A stretch of DNA of 34,320 bases from an uncultured Bacteroides sp. (GCA_900553185.1 USCT01000020.1:1-34320), one strand, 5' to 3'. Counted from the stretch's first letter, positions 8,451 to 16,757 are shown. Made by a program: numbers and translations. Notes: generated by a model from the letters alone, not told the origin.

Positions 8451-9926
8451 TCATCTAGGCATATCCGGCAATGCCCAACCTGCACGGTAATGATGCTTGA
8501 TCAATTCGGCGGCAAATTCCTGCGCGTTGATAGGCTCTGTCCATGTCTTGTTGAACGACGGATGTCCGTTATGAATGGTAAAGCCGTCCTTGATACAAGT
8601 CTTCAGCGTTTCGTTTTCACCGATATTGGTGAAGCGCATGTTTTCGCCGTCCCATTCCAATGTCTTGTTCAGGCCCTGTAGACGGACTGCCAATACACCC
8701 ATTACGACCATTTCATTCAATGGACCAGCTTCGGAGAAATCAGACTTAACCGGAACACGGTATTCCGGATCTTCCTTACATGCACGTACCCAATCCATTT
8801 CGTGAGAAGTAGTCACACGACGGCAAACCTTCGGTGCATTAGGCACTCTTCCGGAAAGCAAGAACGGATTTTCTCCATAGCAGCTACAAACCAGCGTATC
8901 CTTGGTTCCATGGAAAATAGTCAGACCACCGTTTGCCGGCATCAACGGCTTTCCTTCCGGGAATCCTTTCGGACGTTCAGGCAACAGACCACCGTCGTAC
9001 CAGTGTACTTCCACTTCGGGCATGGAAACTTTCGGCATGTTCTCGCGGGCAGGGAAAATCATTTTTACATGCTGTGCCTGAGGAGCACATGCATTCAGCA
9101 ACAGGGTAGAACTTGCTTCCACTTTGGTAGGATAACCCAGTTTCAAGGCCTTGAAAGGCTGATGCAGGATATGACAAGCCATATCTCCCAAAGCTCCTGT
9201 ACCGTAATCCCACCATCCACGCCAGTTCCAAGGATGATAAATCGAATTATAAGGATTCAGTTTGGCCGGACCGGTAAAGAGGTCCCAGTTCAATGTCTTC
9301 GGAATACGTTCTTCTTTTTCCGGTTCATTCAAGCCCTGCGGCCAGATAGGACGGTCTGTCGCACATTCCACTTTTACGACATCACCGATTTCACCGTTCC
9401 AAATCCATTCGCAAACCAGATCTGTTCCCTCGCCGGATGCTCCCTGGTTTCCCATCTGGGTAACTACACCGGTCGATTTCGCCAATTTAGTCAGCAAACG
9501 TGACTCATATACCGAATGGGTCAACGGCTTCTGGCAATAGACATGTTTCCCCATTGTCATCGCATCTGCGGTGATGATGGCATGGGTATGGTCGGCCGTA
9601 GCAATCATGACACCGTCAATGGATTTTCCCATTTCATCCAGCATTTTGCGATAGTCCCAATATTTTTTCGCATTGGGGAACTCATCGAATACGCCTTTTG
9701 CATAATTCCAGTCCACATCGCATAATGCAACCAGATTTTCAGTGTCTTTCACGGCATTAATATTGCTATGTCCGATACCTCCGACACCGATAGCAGCAAT
9801 ATTCATCTTATCGGACGGTGAGATGTGTCCGAAACTCTTACCCAAGATAGAACTAGGAGCGATTGTGAAAGAAGCCAACGTGGCAGCTCCTGTCTTCAAA
9901 AATTCTCTTCGAGATACTTTTACCAT
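8451..9926 (-). CDS. Tat-exported Gfo/Idh/MocA family oxidoreductase
   Basis: Predicted 491-residue NAD(P)-dependent dehydrogenase with an N-terminal twin-arginine signal, SRREFLK, followed by a hydrophobic stretch up to about ILGKSFG. Beyond the signal lies a Rossmann dinucleotide site, IAAIGVGGIGHSN (GxGxxG), then the family motif CQKPL in place of the common EKP, and a C-terminal Gfo/Idh domain with WNWRGWWDYGTGALGDMACH. The longest frame starts with TTG at 9935; the ATG at 9926 puts the twin arginines at residues 6-7 and is preferred. Tat export suggests the protein folds with its cofactor in the cytoplasm, as in Zymomonas glucose-fructose oxidoreductase. It is encoded in the same operon as tatA and tatC. 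By position it corresponds to BT2158, the proposed 3-keto-forming enzyme. Confidence 0.93.
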   Translation of the reverse strand: MVKVSRREFLKTGAATLASFTIAPSSILGKSFGHISPSDKMNIAAIGVGGIGHSNINAVKDTENLVALCDVDWNYAKGVFDEFPNAKKYWDYRKMLDEMGKSIDGVMIATADHTHAIITADAMTMGKHVYCQKPLTHSVYESRLLTKLAKSTGVVTQMGNQGASGEGTDLVCEWIWNGEIGDVVKVECATDRPIWPQGLNEPEKEERIPKTLNWDLFTGPAKLNPYNSIYHPWNWRGWWDYGTGALGDMACHILHQPFKALKLGYPTKVEASSTLLLNACAPQAQHVKMIFPARENMPKVSMPEVEVHWYDGGLLPERPKGFPEGKPLMPANGGLTIFHGTKDTLVCSCYGENPFLLSGRVPNAPKVCRRVTTSHEMDWVRACKEDPEYRVPVKSDFSEAGPLNEMVVMGVLAVRLQGLNKTLEWDGENMRFTNIGENETLKTCIKDGFTIHNGHPSFNKTWTEPINAQEFAAELIKHHYRAGWALPDMPR

Positions 9927-9960
9927 AAGATTCAATTTAAAGTTAATACTATCAATATTT

Positions 9961-11043
9961 TTATTTAAAGTGTTTTAAAAGCCCATAGCCGTTTGTCATC
10001 GTCCTTCTCCGTTGGCGGATTTCCTCCAGTGTGGCATTGTCACCGATAGCGGGTAAGGCATGCATCGTAGCGTCCTGCAGGAATTTCCAGGCATATCCGG
10101 ACGCAATTGCCGAATCACGCATCGGAGGTAAATCCGGCGAAAGCTTCCCTTCAAGAATACACCGGGCAAACAAGTCGCACAACACATCGATATTCTTCCC
10201 GCCATAAGGTCTTTCTATCCGCTCGGTGCGGGTAACTCCATGTAATTCCACTACAGCCGTCTTGAAATCATGAGTCATTCTGGCTATCCCCTTGGTGCCT
10301 ATCAAGTCAGTATATGAATTGTGTGTCTGGTCTTTCGCCAACTGCCCATATACGAATCCCTGTGTAATATCGAATACGATTCCGTTCTGGAATGTACCAT
10401 GACACTGGAGCCACCACGGGTCTTTATAGCTCCACATTCTCATCCCCTGCGCATGCCAGGTCTCATATTCGCATCCGGCATACCAGCGGGCAATATCGAC
10501 ATAATGCATTCCACAATCATGGAAAGCAGGTCCTTCGTATTCGTGCCCTTCACCGGGAGCCAATCCCGGAGTCATGTGGCAGATACGGATAATGGCCAGT
10601 TCACCAATCTCACCGGACTCGACAAACTGCTTCAACACATGATGATACCAGGCATTACGCAAATACAGATTGACCGTAGCGATGATGGAACTATTCTCCA
10701 CCAGTTTTACCGCTTGCCACTCCCGTTCGATGGAGTCGGCTATCGGTTTCTCGGCTATCACATGCTTATCGTAACGGACCGCCTTTTCAATCTGAGACAG
10801 ACGCTGGTCCGCCAACGTGAACAGTCCGACGGCCTGGACAGATTCGTCTTCGAAAATGACCTGCTCGTCTGCTACAATCCGTGTGCCTTCCGGAGCCAGA
10901 CCCTCCGCTTCTTTTCTGACTTCGGGATTCACATCGCAGATGTATGCAATGTTCCATTTCTCACTTTTCTTCATTTCATCCAGGTAGAATCTGCCCATTC
11001 TACCCAATCCGATGATTCCTATTTTTATCTGTGAATCTTTCAT
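9961..11043 (-). CDS. Cytoplasmic Gfo/Idh/MocA family oxidoreductase
   Basis: Predicted 360-residue NAD(P)-dependent oxidoreductase without any signal peptide. The Rossmann fingerprint is at the very N-terminus (IGIIGLGRMGRFY), the conserved catalytic-lysine motif reads AEKPIADS, and the substrate-side motif reads FHDCGMHYVDIARWYAG with a candidate catalytic histidine. It lies 30 nt after tatC and 34 nt before the Tat-exported oxidoreductase. The two dehydrogenases are therefore co-transcribed but predicted to work in different compartments. In the related B. thetaiotaomicron locus this position is BT2159. A role in reducing or re-oxidising a released keto-sugar is an inference. Confidence 0.92.
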   Translation of the reverse strand: MKDSQIKIGIIGLGRMGRFYLDEMKKSEKWNIAYICDVNPEVRKEAEGLAPEGTRIVADEQVIFEDESVQAVGLFTLADQRLSQIEKAVRYDKHVIAEKPIADSIEREWQAVKLVENSSIIATVNLYLRNAWYHHVLKQFVESGEIGELAIIRICHMTPGLAPGEGHEYEGPAFHDCGMHYVDIARWYAGCEYETWHAQGMRMWSYKDPWWLQCHGTFQNGIVFDITQGFVYGQLAKDQTHNSYTDLIGTKGIARMTHDFKTAVVELHGVTRTERIERPYGGKNIDVLCDLFARCILEGKLSPDLPPMRDSAIASGYAWKFLQDATMHALPAIGDNATLEEIRQRRRTMTNGYGLLKHFK

Positions 11044-11073
11044 AACCTTTTAGATATTAAAATTTTTAAAGGC

Positions 11074-11883
11074 TTATTCCTCCGGCACATCATCCGCCTT
11101 TACCAGCCATGCACTCATTTCCCACAACATATAGATAGGAATAAAGACAGCCATTAGCGTGAACGGATCCGAAGACGGAGTAATCACCGCGGCTACCGTC
11201 AGAAGGATGACGATGGCATACCTCCGGTACTTCTTGAAAAACGTACGGGTCAGTAACCCTAATTTAGAGAACAAAGCAGCCAGCAAAGGCAATTCAAACA
11301 TGATACCCATCATAAAGACCAGCATCAAAAAGTTATTCATGTATGAATCCAATGTCAACTGATTGGTAATGAACGAACTCAGTTCGTACGTATACAGGAA
11401 CCGCAACGTCAGAGGAAATACAACAGAATATCCTACCACACATCCCAAAAAGAACATAAATGTACCAAAGACAAATGCCCATCTTATCTTGATACGTTCA
11501 TTATCATACAAAGCCGGACAAATGAATTTCCAGATTTCATAAATCATATAAGGAAAAATAATCAGCAGGGATGTCCAGAAAGACAAAGACATGTGAATGA
11601 AAAACTGGGATGCCAGCTTGATGTTGATAACCTCCACCTGGAAAGGCTTCTCCAAAAAATCAGGGACCAACGAAGTATATGAATTCAATTTCGCCAGAAA
11701 CCGATATAAGAAGAAGTCTTCTCTGGACGGAGCCAGCACCACCTGATTGAACAGAGAAGGTATAAACATAAAACTGGTCAACACTCCTATGGCCCATGCG
11801 ATAAGAATCCGTATCAATGTCCACCTCAGCACTTCCAAATGCTCCCAGAGTGGCATTTCCATATGATCTACTACATCACGCAT
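11074..11883 (-). CDS. tatC: Twin-arginine translocase subunit TatC
   Basis: Predicted 269-residue polytopic membrane protein of the TatC family, the receptor for twin-arginine signal peptides. Visible features are the N-terminal cytoplasmic motif LWEHLEVLRWTLIR, six hydrophobic spans, the signature FICPALYDNERIK matching the region around Glu103 of E. coli TatC, and a late PLLAALFSKLGL segment. It starts 5 nt after the tatA stop. The acidic tail ends DDVPEE. The next gene begins 30 nt downstream, and a Tat substrate is the second gene after it. No tatB-like gene is present, which fits the minimal TatAC type. Confidence 0.96.
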   Translation of the reverse strand: MRDVVDHMEMPLWEHLEVLRWTLIRILIAWAIGVLTSFMFIPSLFNQVVLAPSREDFFLYRFLAKLNSYTSLVPDFLEKPFQVEVINIKLASQFFIHMSLSFWTSLLIIFPYMIYEIWKFICPALYDNERIKIRWAFVFGTFMFFLGCVVGYSVVFPLTLRFLYTYELSSFITNQLTLDSYMNNFLMLVFMMGIMFELPLLAALFSKLGLLTRTFFKKYRRYAIVILLTVAAVITPSSDPFTLMAVFIPIYMLWEMSAWLVKADDVPEE

Positions 11884-11888
11884 ACCGG

Positions 11889-12113
11889 TTATTTCTTTTC
11901 AGGAAGTGAAGTTTCGTTGTTCAAATCAGTATCCAGACCTTTGTTGATATCCTTTTCGATACCGTTCATTCCATCCTTGAACGTCTTGATTCCTTTCCCC
12001 AAACCGTGCATCAGTTCCGGAATCTTCTTTCCACCGAATAAGAGTAAAGCGATAAAAGCAATCAACAGGATTTCAGAGGTTCCTACAGAACCCAAAAATA
12101 AAAGTGTACCCAT
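11889..12113 (-). CDS. tatA: Twin-arginine translocase pore subunit TatA
   Basis: Predicted 74-residue TatA/E-family protein. It has a short N-terminal membrane helix (TSEILLIAFIALLLFGG), the FG hinge, and an amphipathic helix, KKIPELMHGLGKGIKTFKDG, followed by a charged tail ending LPEKK. Length and layout are typical of TatA in TatAC systems. The ATG at 12113 is supported by a promoter about 63 nt upstream. It is the first gene of the leftward operon and sits 5 nt upstream of tatC. In this window its only clear client is the twin-arginine oxidoreductase in the same operon. Confidence 0.95.
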   Translation of the reverse strand: MGTLLFLGSVGTSEILLIAFIALLLFGGKKIPELMHGLGKGIKTFKDGMNGIEKDINKGLDTDLNNETSLPEKK

Positions 12114-12175
12114 AACAGCAATAGATTTAAAAATTAGTATTCAAAATTGAAGGTCGTCATTGAAACCTTGTGCTG

Positions 12176-12208
12176 CAAATATAAAGGAAGAGAAAAGGGC
12201 CGTGTAAA
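12176..12208 (-). promoter_or_regulatory. Promoter of the tatAC/keto-glycoside operon
   Basis: On the minus strand TATATTTG (12183-12176) matches the -7 consensus TAnnTTTG. It is preceded after 21 bp by TTTA (12208-12205), one mismatch from TTTG. This is the only convincing promoter upstream of the long leftward gene run. Confidence 0.6.
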
Positions 12209-12358
12209 GTGAAATATTTTTTGTAGTATCCGGAAACTTCTAAAGAAACGATTTCCAGGAAGTTACAGGTATTCTCCTGCAATAATTTATAGAGAAGACT
12301 TGGAGATGGCACCCGTTCCAAACCTAAAGGAAAAAATGATACAATACATCCAAAGACA

Positions 12359-12415
12359 CTTCCAATGCCCCCAATGGCATCTACACTTTCAAACTGGAAG
12401 CATTTTACAGAATGC
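12359..12415. promoter_or_regulatory. Cluster of dyad symmetries in the divergent control region
   Basis: The 412-bp gap between tatA and the DUF6377 regulator holds nested dyads: CTTCCA/TGGAAG (12359-12364 with 12395-12400), ATGCC/GGCAT (12365-12369 with 12376-12380) and GCATT/AATGC (12400-12404 with 12411-12415). They could be operator sites or leader structures. That they bind the neighbouring regulator is only a guess. Nothing else is recognisable in this gap apart from the tatA promoter. Confidence 0.3.
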
Positions 12416-12525
12416 TGTTTATCAGTCCATTAAAATTATATTTAGAAAAAACACTCTACACAAATAGAGTAAAAATCAAATTATTTATAATTTCGTACGA
12501 TTAAATCTAGTTTTTGTGATGGCTT

Positions 12526-14190
12526 ATGAAACGCACTGCTTTTTTCATCTTATTCGCATGCTGCTGGGTCTCGATTTTCTCCCAAACCCCCGACACCGGC
12601 ACTCTGCTCCGACAATTGTCGGATTCATTGAACTATTGTATCAAACACAGACAAGAATATATAAATAAGAAGGAAACCCGCATAAGAACCATCAAACACC
12701 GGTTGACAAACAAGCCACAAGACGACTGGCAACGATACGAAATATACGACCAGCTCTCCAAAGAATATCAGAAATTCAATGTCGATTCGGCAATCCATTA
12801 TGCGGAGAAGAAACTAGAATTATCAACTCTCCATCACAAGTCTACGGAACTCACCAGGTCTAAAATAGACCTTTCATTGCTTTGTTCCATGAGAGGCAGG
12901 TATCTGGAAGCTGAAAAAATCCTGCAAAGCATCAACAGCAGTTCACTGGACAAGAATCTACGCGCCGAATACTATAGCGCCTACCACCAGTTCTGGGAGT
13001 ATTATTCCATTTCCTCCCGAGACAACGCCTACGCTAAAAAACAATTTGCACTGTATGATGACTCACTCATCCATGTCATGGATCACTCCAGCATATCCTA
13101 TAAGATATTACAGGCAAATATTGCAGGAAACAAAAAACAATACCTTGAAGCCGAAAAGAAATTCAAAGAGCTGTTGGCCGATGAAGAAATTGGAAGTGCC
13201 CATTATGCCATGATAACCTGTGGGCTTGCCTTCAATTACATGACCCTGAACCAGCCGGATCAGGCTCAAATTTATTTCACCTTATCGGCCATTACAGATT
13301 TACGCAATGCCACCAGAGAAAACATGTCATTACAGATTCTGGCGATGATGGAGTTTCAGAACAAGAATCTGGAACTGGCCTCCACCTATGCGCAAATAGC
13401 CGTAGAAGATGCCGTAGCTTCAGGCATCCATTTCCGTACTTCGCAGATTTATCAATTCTATACAGACCTGAATGCCCAGTACAAACAAGAAGAAACCAAA
13501 CAGAAAGCCAAATTGCGAACGAGTCTGATTGTCATCAGCTGTATCTCCTTCTGCTTGATTCTACTGGCTATTTATATTGTTCTACAGATACGGAGAATCT
13601 CCCGCATCAAGGAAACGCTTTCTCAGAGCAACGAACAGTTGAGGGAATTAAACAACCGGCTGAACCTGATGAATGAAGAACTGAACCACAAAAACGAAGA
13701 GTTGCATGAGATTGGAAACATCAAAGAAAAATACATTGCCCAGTTCTTCGATTTATGTTCCAGTTACATCAGTAAAATGGAGAACTACCAGAACCAACTC
13801 TATAAACTGGCCATCAATCACCACTATGAAATGCTGATCAAACGATTGAAGTCGACCAGCCAGATTGATGAAGAGCTGGAAGCTCTCTATAAACATTTCG
13901 ACAGTATTTTCTTAAGTTTGTATCCTACCTTCATAGAGGAGTTCAATGCGTTGCTGAGCGAAAACGAGAAAATCACACTTAAATCAGAACACCTGTTGAA
14001 CAAGGAGCTACGTATCTATGCGTTACTCCGGCTAGGATTGGTCGATAGCAATAAGATGGCAAGTTTTCTGCGGTGCTCCATCAGTACCATCTACAACTAT
14101 CGTACAAAGATGAGAAACAAATCCAGAATCGAAAGGGATGATTTTGAAAATCAAGTCATGCAAATAGGAAAAGCAGACACCCACAAATAA
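12526..14190 (+). CDS. DUF6377 family membrane-bound transcriptional regulator
   Basis: Predicted 554-residue regulator of the Bacteroidetes DUF6377 type. A signal peptide (about residues 1-19) leads to a long helical, TPR-like periplasmic sensor domain (about 20-325), then one membrane span near 332-352 (LIVISCISFCLILLAIYIV). A coiled coil at about 355-405 (SQSNEQLRELNNRLNLMNEE) follows, and a cytoplasmic C-terminal helix-turn-helix near 500-530 (LRLGLVDSNKMASFLRCSIS, TIYNYRTKMRNKS). This layout would sense a periplasmic ligand and control transcription directly. It is divergent from the tatAC operon and occupies the place of the BT2160 regulator in the similar B. thetaiotaomicron locus, so it is the likely local regulator. 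The target is inferred from position only. Confidence 0.87.
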   Translation: MKRTAFFILFACCWVSIFSQTPDTGTLLRQLSDSLNYCIKHRQEYINKKETRIRTIKHRLTNKPQDDWQRYEIYDQLSKEYQKFNVDSAIHYAEKKLELSTLHHKSTELTRSKIDLSLLCSMRGRYLEAEKILQSINSSSLDKNLRAEYYSAYHQFWEYYSISSRDNAYAKKQFALYDDSLIHVMDHSSISYKILQANIAGNKKQYLEAEKKFKELLADEEIGSAHYAMITCGLAFNYMTLNQPDQAQIYFTLSAITDLRNATRENMSLQILAMMEFQNKNLELASTYAQIAVEDAVASGIHFRTSQIYQFYTDLNAQYKQEETKQKAKLRTSLIVISCISFCLILLAIYIVLQIRRISRIKETLSQSNEQLRELNNRLNLMNEELNHKNEELHEIGNIKEKYIAQFFDLCSSYISKMENYQNQLYKLAINHHYEMLIKRLKSTSQIDEELEALYKHFDSIFLSLYPTFIEEFNALLSENEKITLKSEHLLNKELRIYALLRLGLVDSNKMASFLRCSISTIYNYRTKMRNKSRIERDDFENQVMQIGKADTHK

Positions 14191-14217
14191 AAAAAAGCGA
14201 AGCAGGACTTGCTTCGC
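14189..14217 (-). terminator. Rho-independent terminator of ffh, overlapping the stop codon of the DUF6377 gene
   Basis: GCGAAGCA (14197-14204) pairs perfectly with TGCTTCGC (14210-14217) around a 5-nt loop. On the minus strand the stem is followed by a run of eight Ts (14196-14189), giving a strong terminator for ffh. The T-tract includes bases of the convergent gene's TAA stop (14188-14190). On the plus strand the stem is followed by only a short pyrimidine run. Confidence 0.85.
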
Positions 14218-14243
14218 CTTTCTATTGAAACATATCGCTTCAC

Positions 14244-15569
14244 TTATTTCTTTTTCATCTTCTGCATCATACCGGCCATTTTGCTGCCCGTCACCATCTT
14301 CATCATCTTACGAGTCTGGTCGAACTGCTTCAGCAGGCGGTTTACTTCCTGAATGCTGGTACCGCTACCCTTGGCGATACGGGTACGGCGGCTTCCGTTC
14401 AGGATTTCCGGATGTGTACGTTCCTGTGGAGTCATGGAGTAGATAATCGCCTCGATACTCTTGAACGCATTGTCATCGATGTCAATATCCTTGATGGCCT
14501 TTCCTACGCCCGGAATCATGGAAGCCAGTTCCTTCAGGTTACCCATCTTCTTGATCTGATGAATCTGAGTCAGGAAGTCGTTGAAATCGAACTGGTTCTT
14601 CTGTATTTTCTTCTGGAGGCGCTTGGCTTCTTCTTCGTCATATTGTTCCTGGGCACGTTCTACCAGTGAAACGATGTCACCCATACCCAGAATACGGTCG
14701 GCCATACGGGCGGGGTGGAACTGGTCGACGGCGTCCAGCTTCTCGCCGGTTCCCACGAACTTGATAGGCTTGTTCACCACGGTACGGATAGACAGGGCCG
14801 CACCACCACGGGTATCACCGTCCAGCTTGGTCAGTACCACACCGTTGAAGTCCAGGCGTTCGTTGAACTCACGGGCCGTATTCACGGCATCCTGACCGGT
14901 CATGGCGTCTACCACAAACAAGGTTTCATCCGGATGGATGGCGTTCTTGATGGCTTCGATTTCGTTCATCATCTGTTCGTCGATGGCCAGACGACCGGCG
15001 GTATCGACAATCACCAGGTCATATCCTTTCGCCTTGGCTTCCTGAATGGCGTTCAGGGCAATCTGCACCGGATTCTTGCTCTCCGGCTCACTGTATACGG
15101 GTACTTCCACCTGCTGGCCCAACACCTTCAACTGCTCGATAGCGGCCGGACGGTATACGTCGCATGCTACCAGCAACGGCTTGCGGTTCTTCTTGGTCTT
15201 AAGCATCCGGGCCAGCTTTCCAGAGAAAGTTGTCTTACCCGAACCTTGCAAACCGGACATCAGGATCACGGCCGGACGATTTTTCAGTTCGAGTTCTGCC
15301 GTTTCGCCCCCCATCAGCTTGGTCAATTCATCGTGTACGATCTTCACCATCAGCTGACTCGGCTTCACGGCCGTCAGAACGTTCTGTCCCAAGGCCTTTT
15401 CTTTTACCGTATCGGTAAAACTCTTGGCTACTTTATAGTTCACATCGGCATCCAACAGGGCACGACGTACATCTTTCAAGGTCTCCGCAACATTGATTTC
15501 CGTGATTTTTCCTTCACCTTTCAATATCTTGAACGACCGTTCCAGTCTTTCACTTAAATTGTCGAACAT
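14244..15569 (-). CDS. ffh: Signal recognition particle protein Ffh
   Basis: Predicted 441-residue SRP54 GTPase, which binds signal anchors of nascent inner-membrane proteins together with 4.5S RNA and docks on FtsY. In order it shows the N domain (MFDNLSERLERSFKILKGEG), the G-domain P-loop SGLQGSGKTTFSGKLA, DVYRPAAIEQLK, DTAGRLAIDEQ, TKLDGDTRGGAALS and GTGEKLD. The methionine-rich M domain (KMGNLKELASMIPG, RKMMKMVTGSKMAGMMQKM) closes it. Length and order are normal. The gene is monocistronic, with its own promoter about 60 nt upstream and a strong terminator. Confidence 0.98.
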   Translation of the reverse strand: MFDNLSERLERSFKILKGEGKITEINVAETLKDVRRALLDADVNYKVAKSFTDTVKEKALGQNVLTAVKPSQLMVKIVHDELTKLMGGETAELELKNRPAVILMSGLQGSGKTTFSGKLARMLKTKKNRKPLLVACDVYRPAAIEQLKVLGQQVEVPVYSEPESKNPVQIALNAIQEAKAKGYDLVIVDTAGRLAIDEQMMNEIEAIKNAIHPDETLFVVDAMTGQDAVNTAREFNERLDFNGVVLTKLDGDTRGGAALSIRTVVNKPIKFVGTGEKLDAVDQFHPARMADRILGMGDIVSLVERAQEQYDEEEAKRLQKKIQKNQFDFNDFLTQIHQIKKMGNLKELASMIPGVGKAIKDIDIDDNAFKSIEAIIYSMTPQERTHPEILNGSRRTRIAKGSGTSIQEVNRLLKQFDQTRKMMKMVTGSKMAGMMQKMKKK

Positions 15570-15626
15570 ATATTATCTTATCTTTTATTTATTTACTTGT
15601 GACATTGCACTTTACTTGGCAGGGTG

Positions 15627-15658
15627 CAAAAATACGGAAAATCTCTGGAATAATCGAA
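15627..15658 (-). promoter_or_regulatory. Promoter of ffh
   Basis: On the minus strand TATTTTTG (15634-15627) matches TAnnTTTG and is preceded after 20 bp by TTCG (15658-15655), one mismatch from TTTG. It gives a leader of about 50 nt before the ffh ATG. Confidence 0.6.
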
Positions 15659-15698
15659 TAAAATTAAAAAGAAAGACATTGCTCCCCCGAAAAGCCGC

Positions 15699-16652
15699 TT
15701 ATTTTCCGGAAGCCTGACGCGTTGCCTCATACGCTTCCATTTCTTTCCGGCTCCGGCTGGACGTTACCAGATAGACACCGCCGAAGATCAGCAGGACGGC
15801 TACTCCCTTTATCATATTGAACGAATCCAGCCCCCAGCATACGGCTACAATGCAGGCCACCAACGGCTGAATGTAATTATACATGCCGGCTACGGTAGGA
15901 CGAAGGTTCTTTTGACCCACAACCACCAGCATGTAGCTGAAGAAAGTAGCTCCCACTACGATGAAAGCCAGTCCACCGATTTCTTCCCAGTGCAATCCTG
16001 ACCAGTCGACGCTCATCAGGTCGCTGGTGGAGAAAGGCAACGTACAGATAAAGGAATACGTAAACATCCATTTCATGATGGTAACCAGCGAATACTTATT
16101 CACGAAATCCTTGTACAATACAATATAAAGCGCATAACACAACTGAGCCGTCAACACCAGCAGGTCACCCCAGATAGCCGTGTCTCCACCGCCGGTTGTG
16201 GACGCCTGTACATGTTGTCCGCTTCCCAATATCAGCAACAACGCGCCACCGGCTCCCGCGGCAATTCCCAGAACCTTCTTCCCCGTAATCGGCTCCTTGA
16301 GGATAACCGCCGCCAGTACCATGGCCCAGAGCGGCATGCTGGTAGTGATGATAGAAGCATCGCCCGGAGAACTCAGGCTGACTCCGAAAATAAAACATCC
16401 CTGATTGAACACAATGGCCAGAAGCGAAGCCACGAACAGGCTCGCCAGATCTTTGTGATTCACATGTTCCGGTTTCTGAAAGAACGAAGTGATCCAGAAC
16501 AGAATCATCGCTCCCCCAATACGCAAATCGGTAACCACCAGCGGAGTAACGGCCCCCCCTGCCATAATGAACTTAGAAATAGGAGACATCAGTCCCCACA
16601 TGGTATTTGCTCCGAACATCGAAACATGACCCTTCCAACAAATCTTTTCCAT
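15699..16652 (-). CDS. EamA/DMT superfamily transporter
   Basis: Predicted 317-residue inner-membrane protein with about ten hydrophobic spans arranged as two EamA repeats, the drug/metabolite transporter fold. Characteristic pieces are the first span FGANTMWGLMSPISK, the end-of-repeat motif SMPLWAMVLAAVILKEPITGKK, and the second-repeat counterpart TVAGMYNYIQPLVACIVAV. The tail is short and charged. The gene is divergent from the AraC regulator, 147 nt away, which is a common sign of local control. The substrate cannot be predicted; members export amino acids, nucleotides or drugs. Confidence 0.9.
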   Translation of the reverse strand: MEKICWKGHVSMFGANTMWGLMSPISKFIMAGGAVTPLVVTDLRIGGAMILFWITSFFQKPEHVNHKDLASLFVASLLAIVFNQGCFIFGVSLSSPGDASIITTSMPLWAMVLAAVILKEPITGKKVLGIAAGAGGALLLILGSGQHVQASTTGGGDTAIWGDLLVLTAQLCYALYIVLYKDFVNKYSLVTIMKWMFTYSFICTLPFSTSDLMSVDWSGLHWEEIGGLAFIVVGATFFSYMLVVVGQKNLRPTVAGMYNYIQPLVACIVAVCWGLDSFNMIKGVAVLLIFGGVYLVTSSRSRKEMEAYEATRQASGK

Positions 16653-16749
16653 TTCTTATTTTCTTCCAAATCTTTACTATATCCATACTTTCCGGACACA
16701 TTTGCCCGCCAAGCCATAGGCCTGAACGGCCTTTTCCGAAAAAACGGTG

Positions 16750-16757
16750 CAAATTTA
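16750..16757 (-). promoter_or_regulatory. Possible -7 element of the EamA transporter gene
   Basis: The minus strand reads TAAATTTG, a match to TAnnTTTG, about 95 nt upstream of the EamA start. The expected -33 element about 20 bp further up falls in an A-rich run with no TTTG, so support is partial. Confidence 0.3.

Noticed and set aside
14715..15557. 280-residue open frame antisense to ffh
   Set aside because: It lies wholly inside an unmistakable Ffh gene and has low-complexity, Gln/His-rich content typical of antisense frames.
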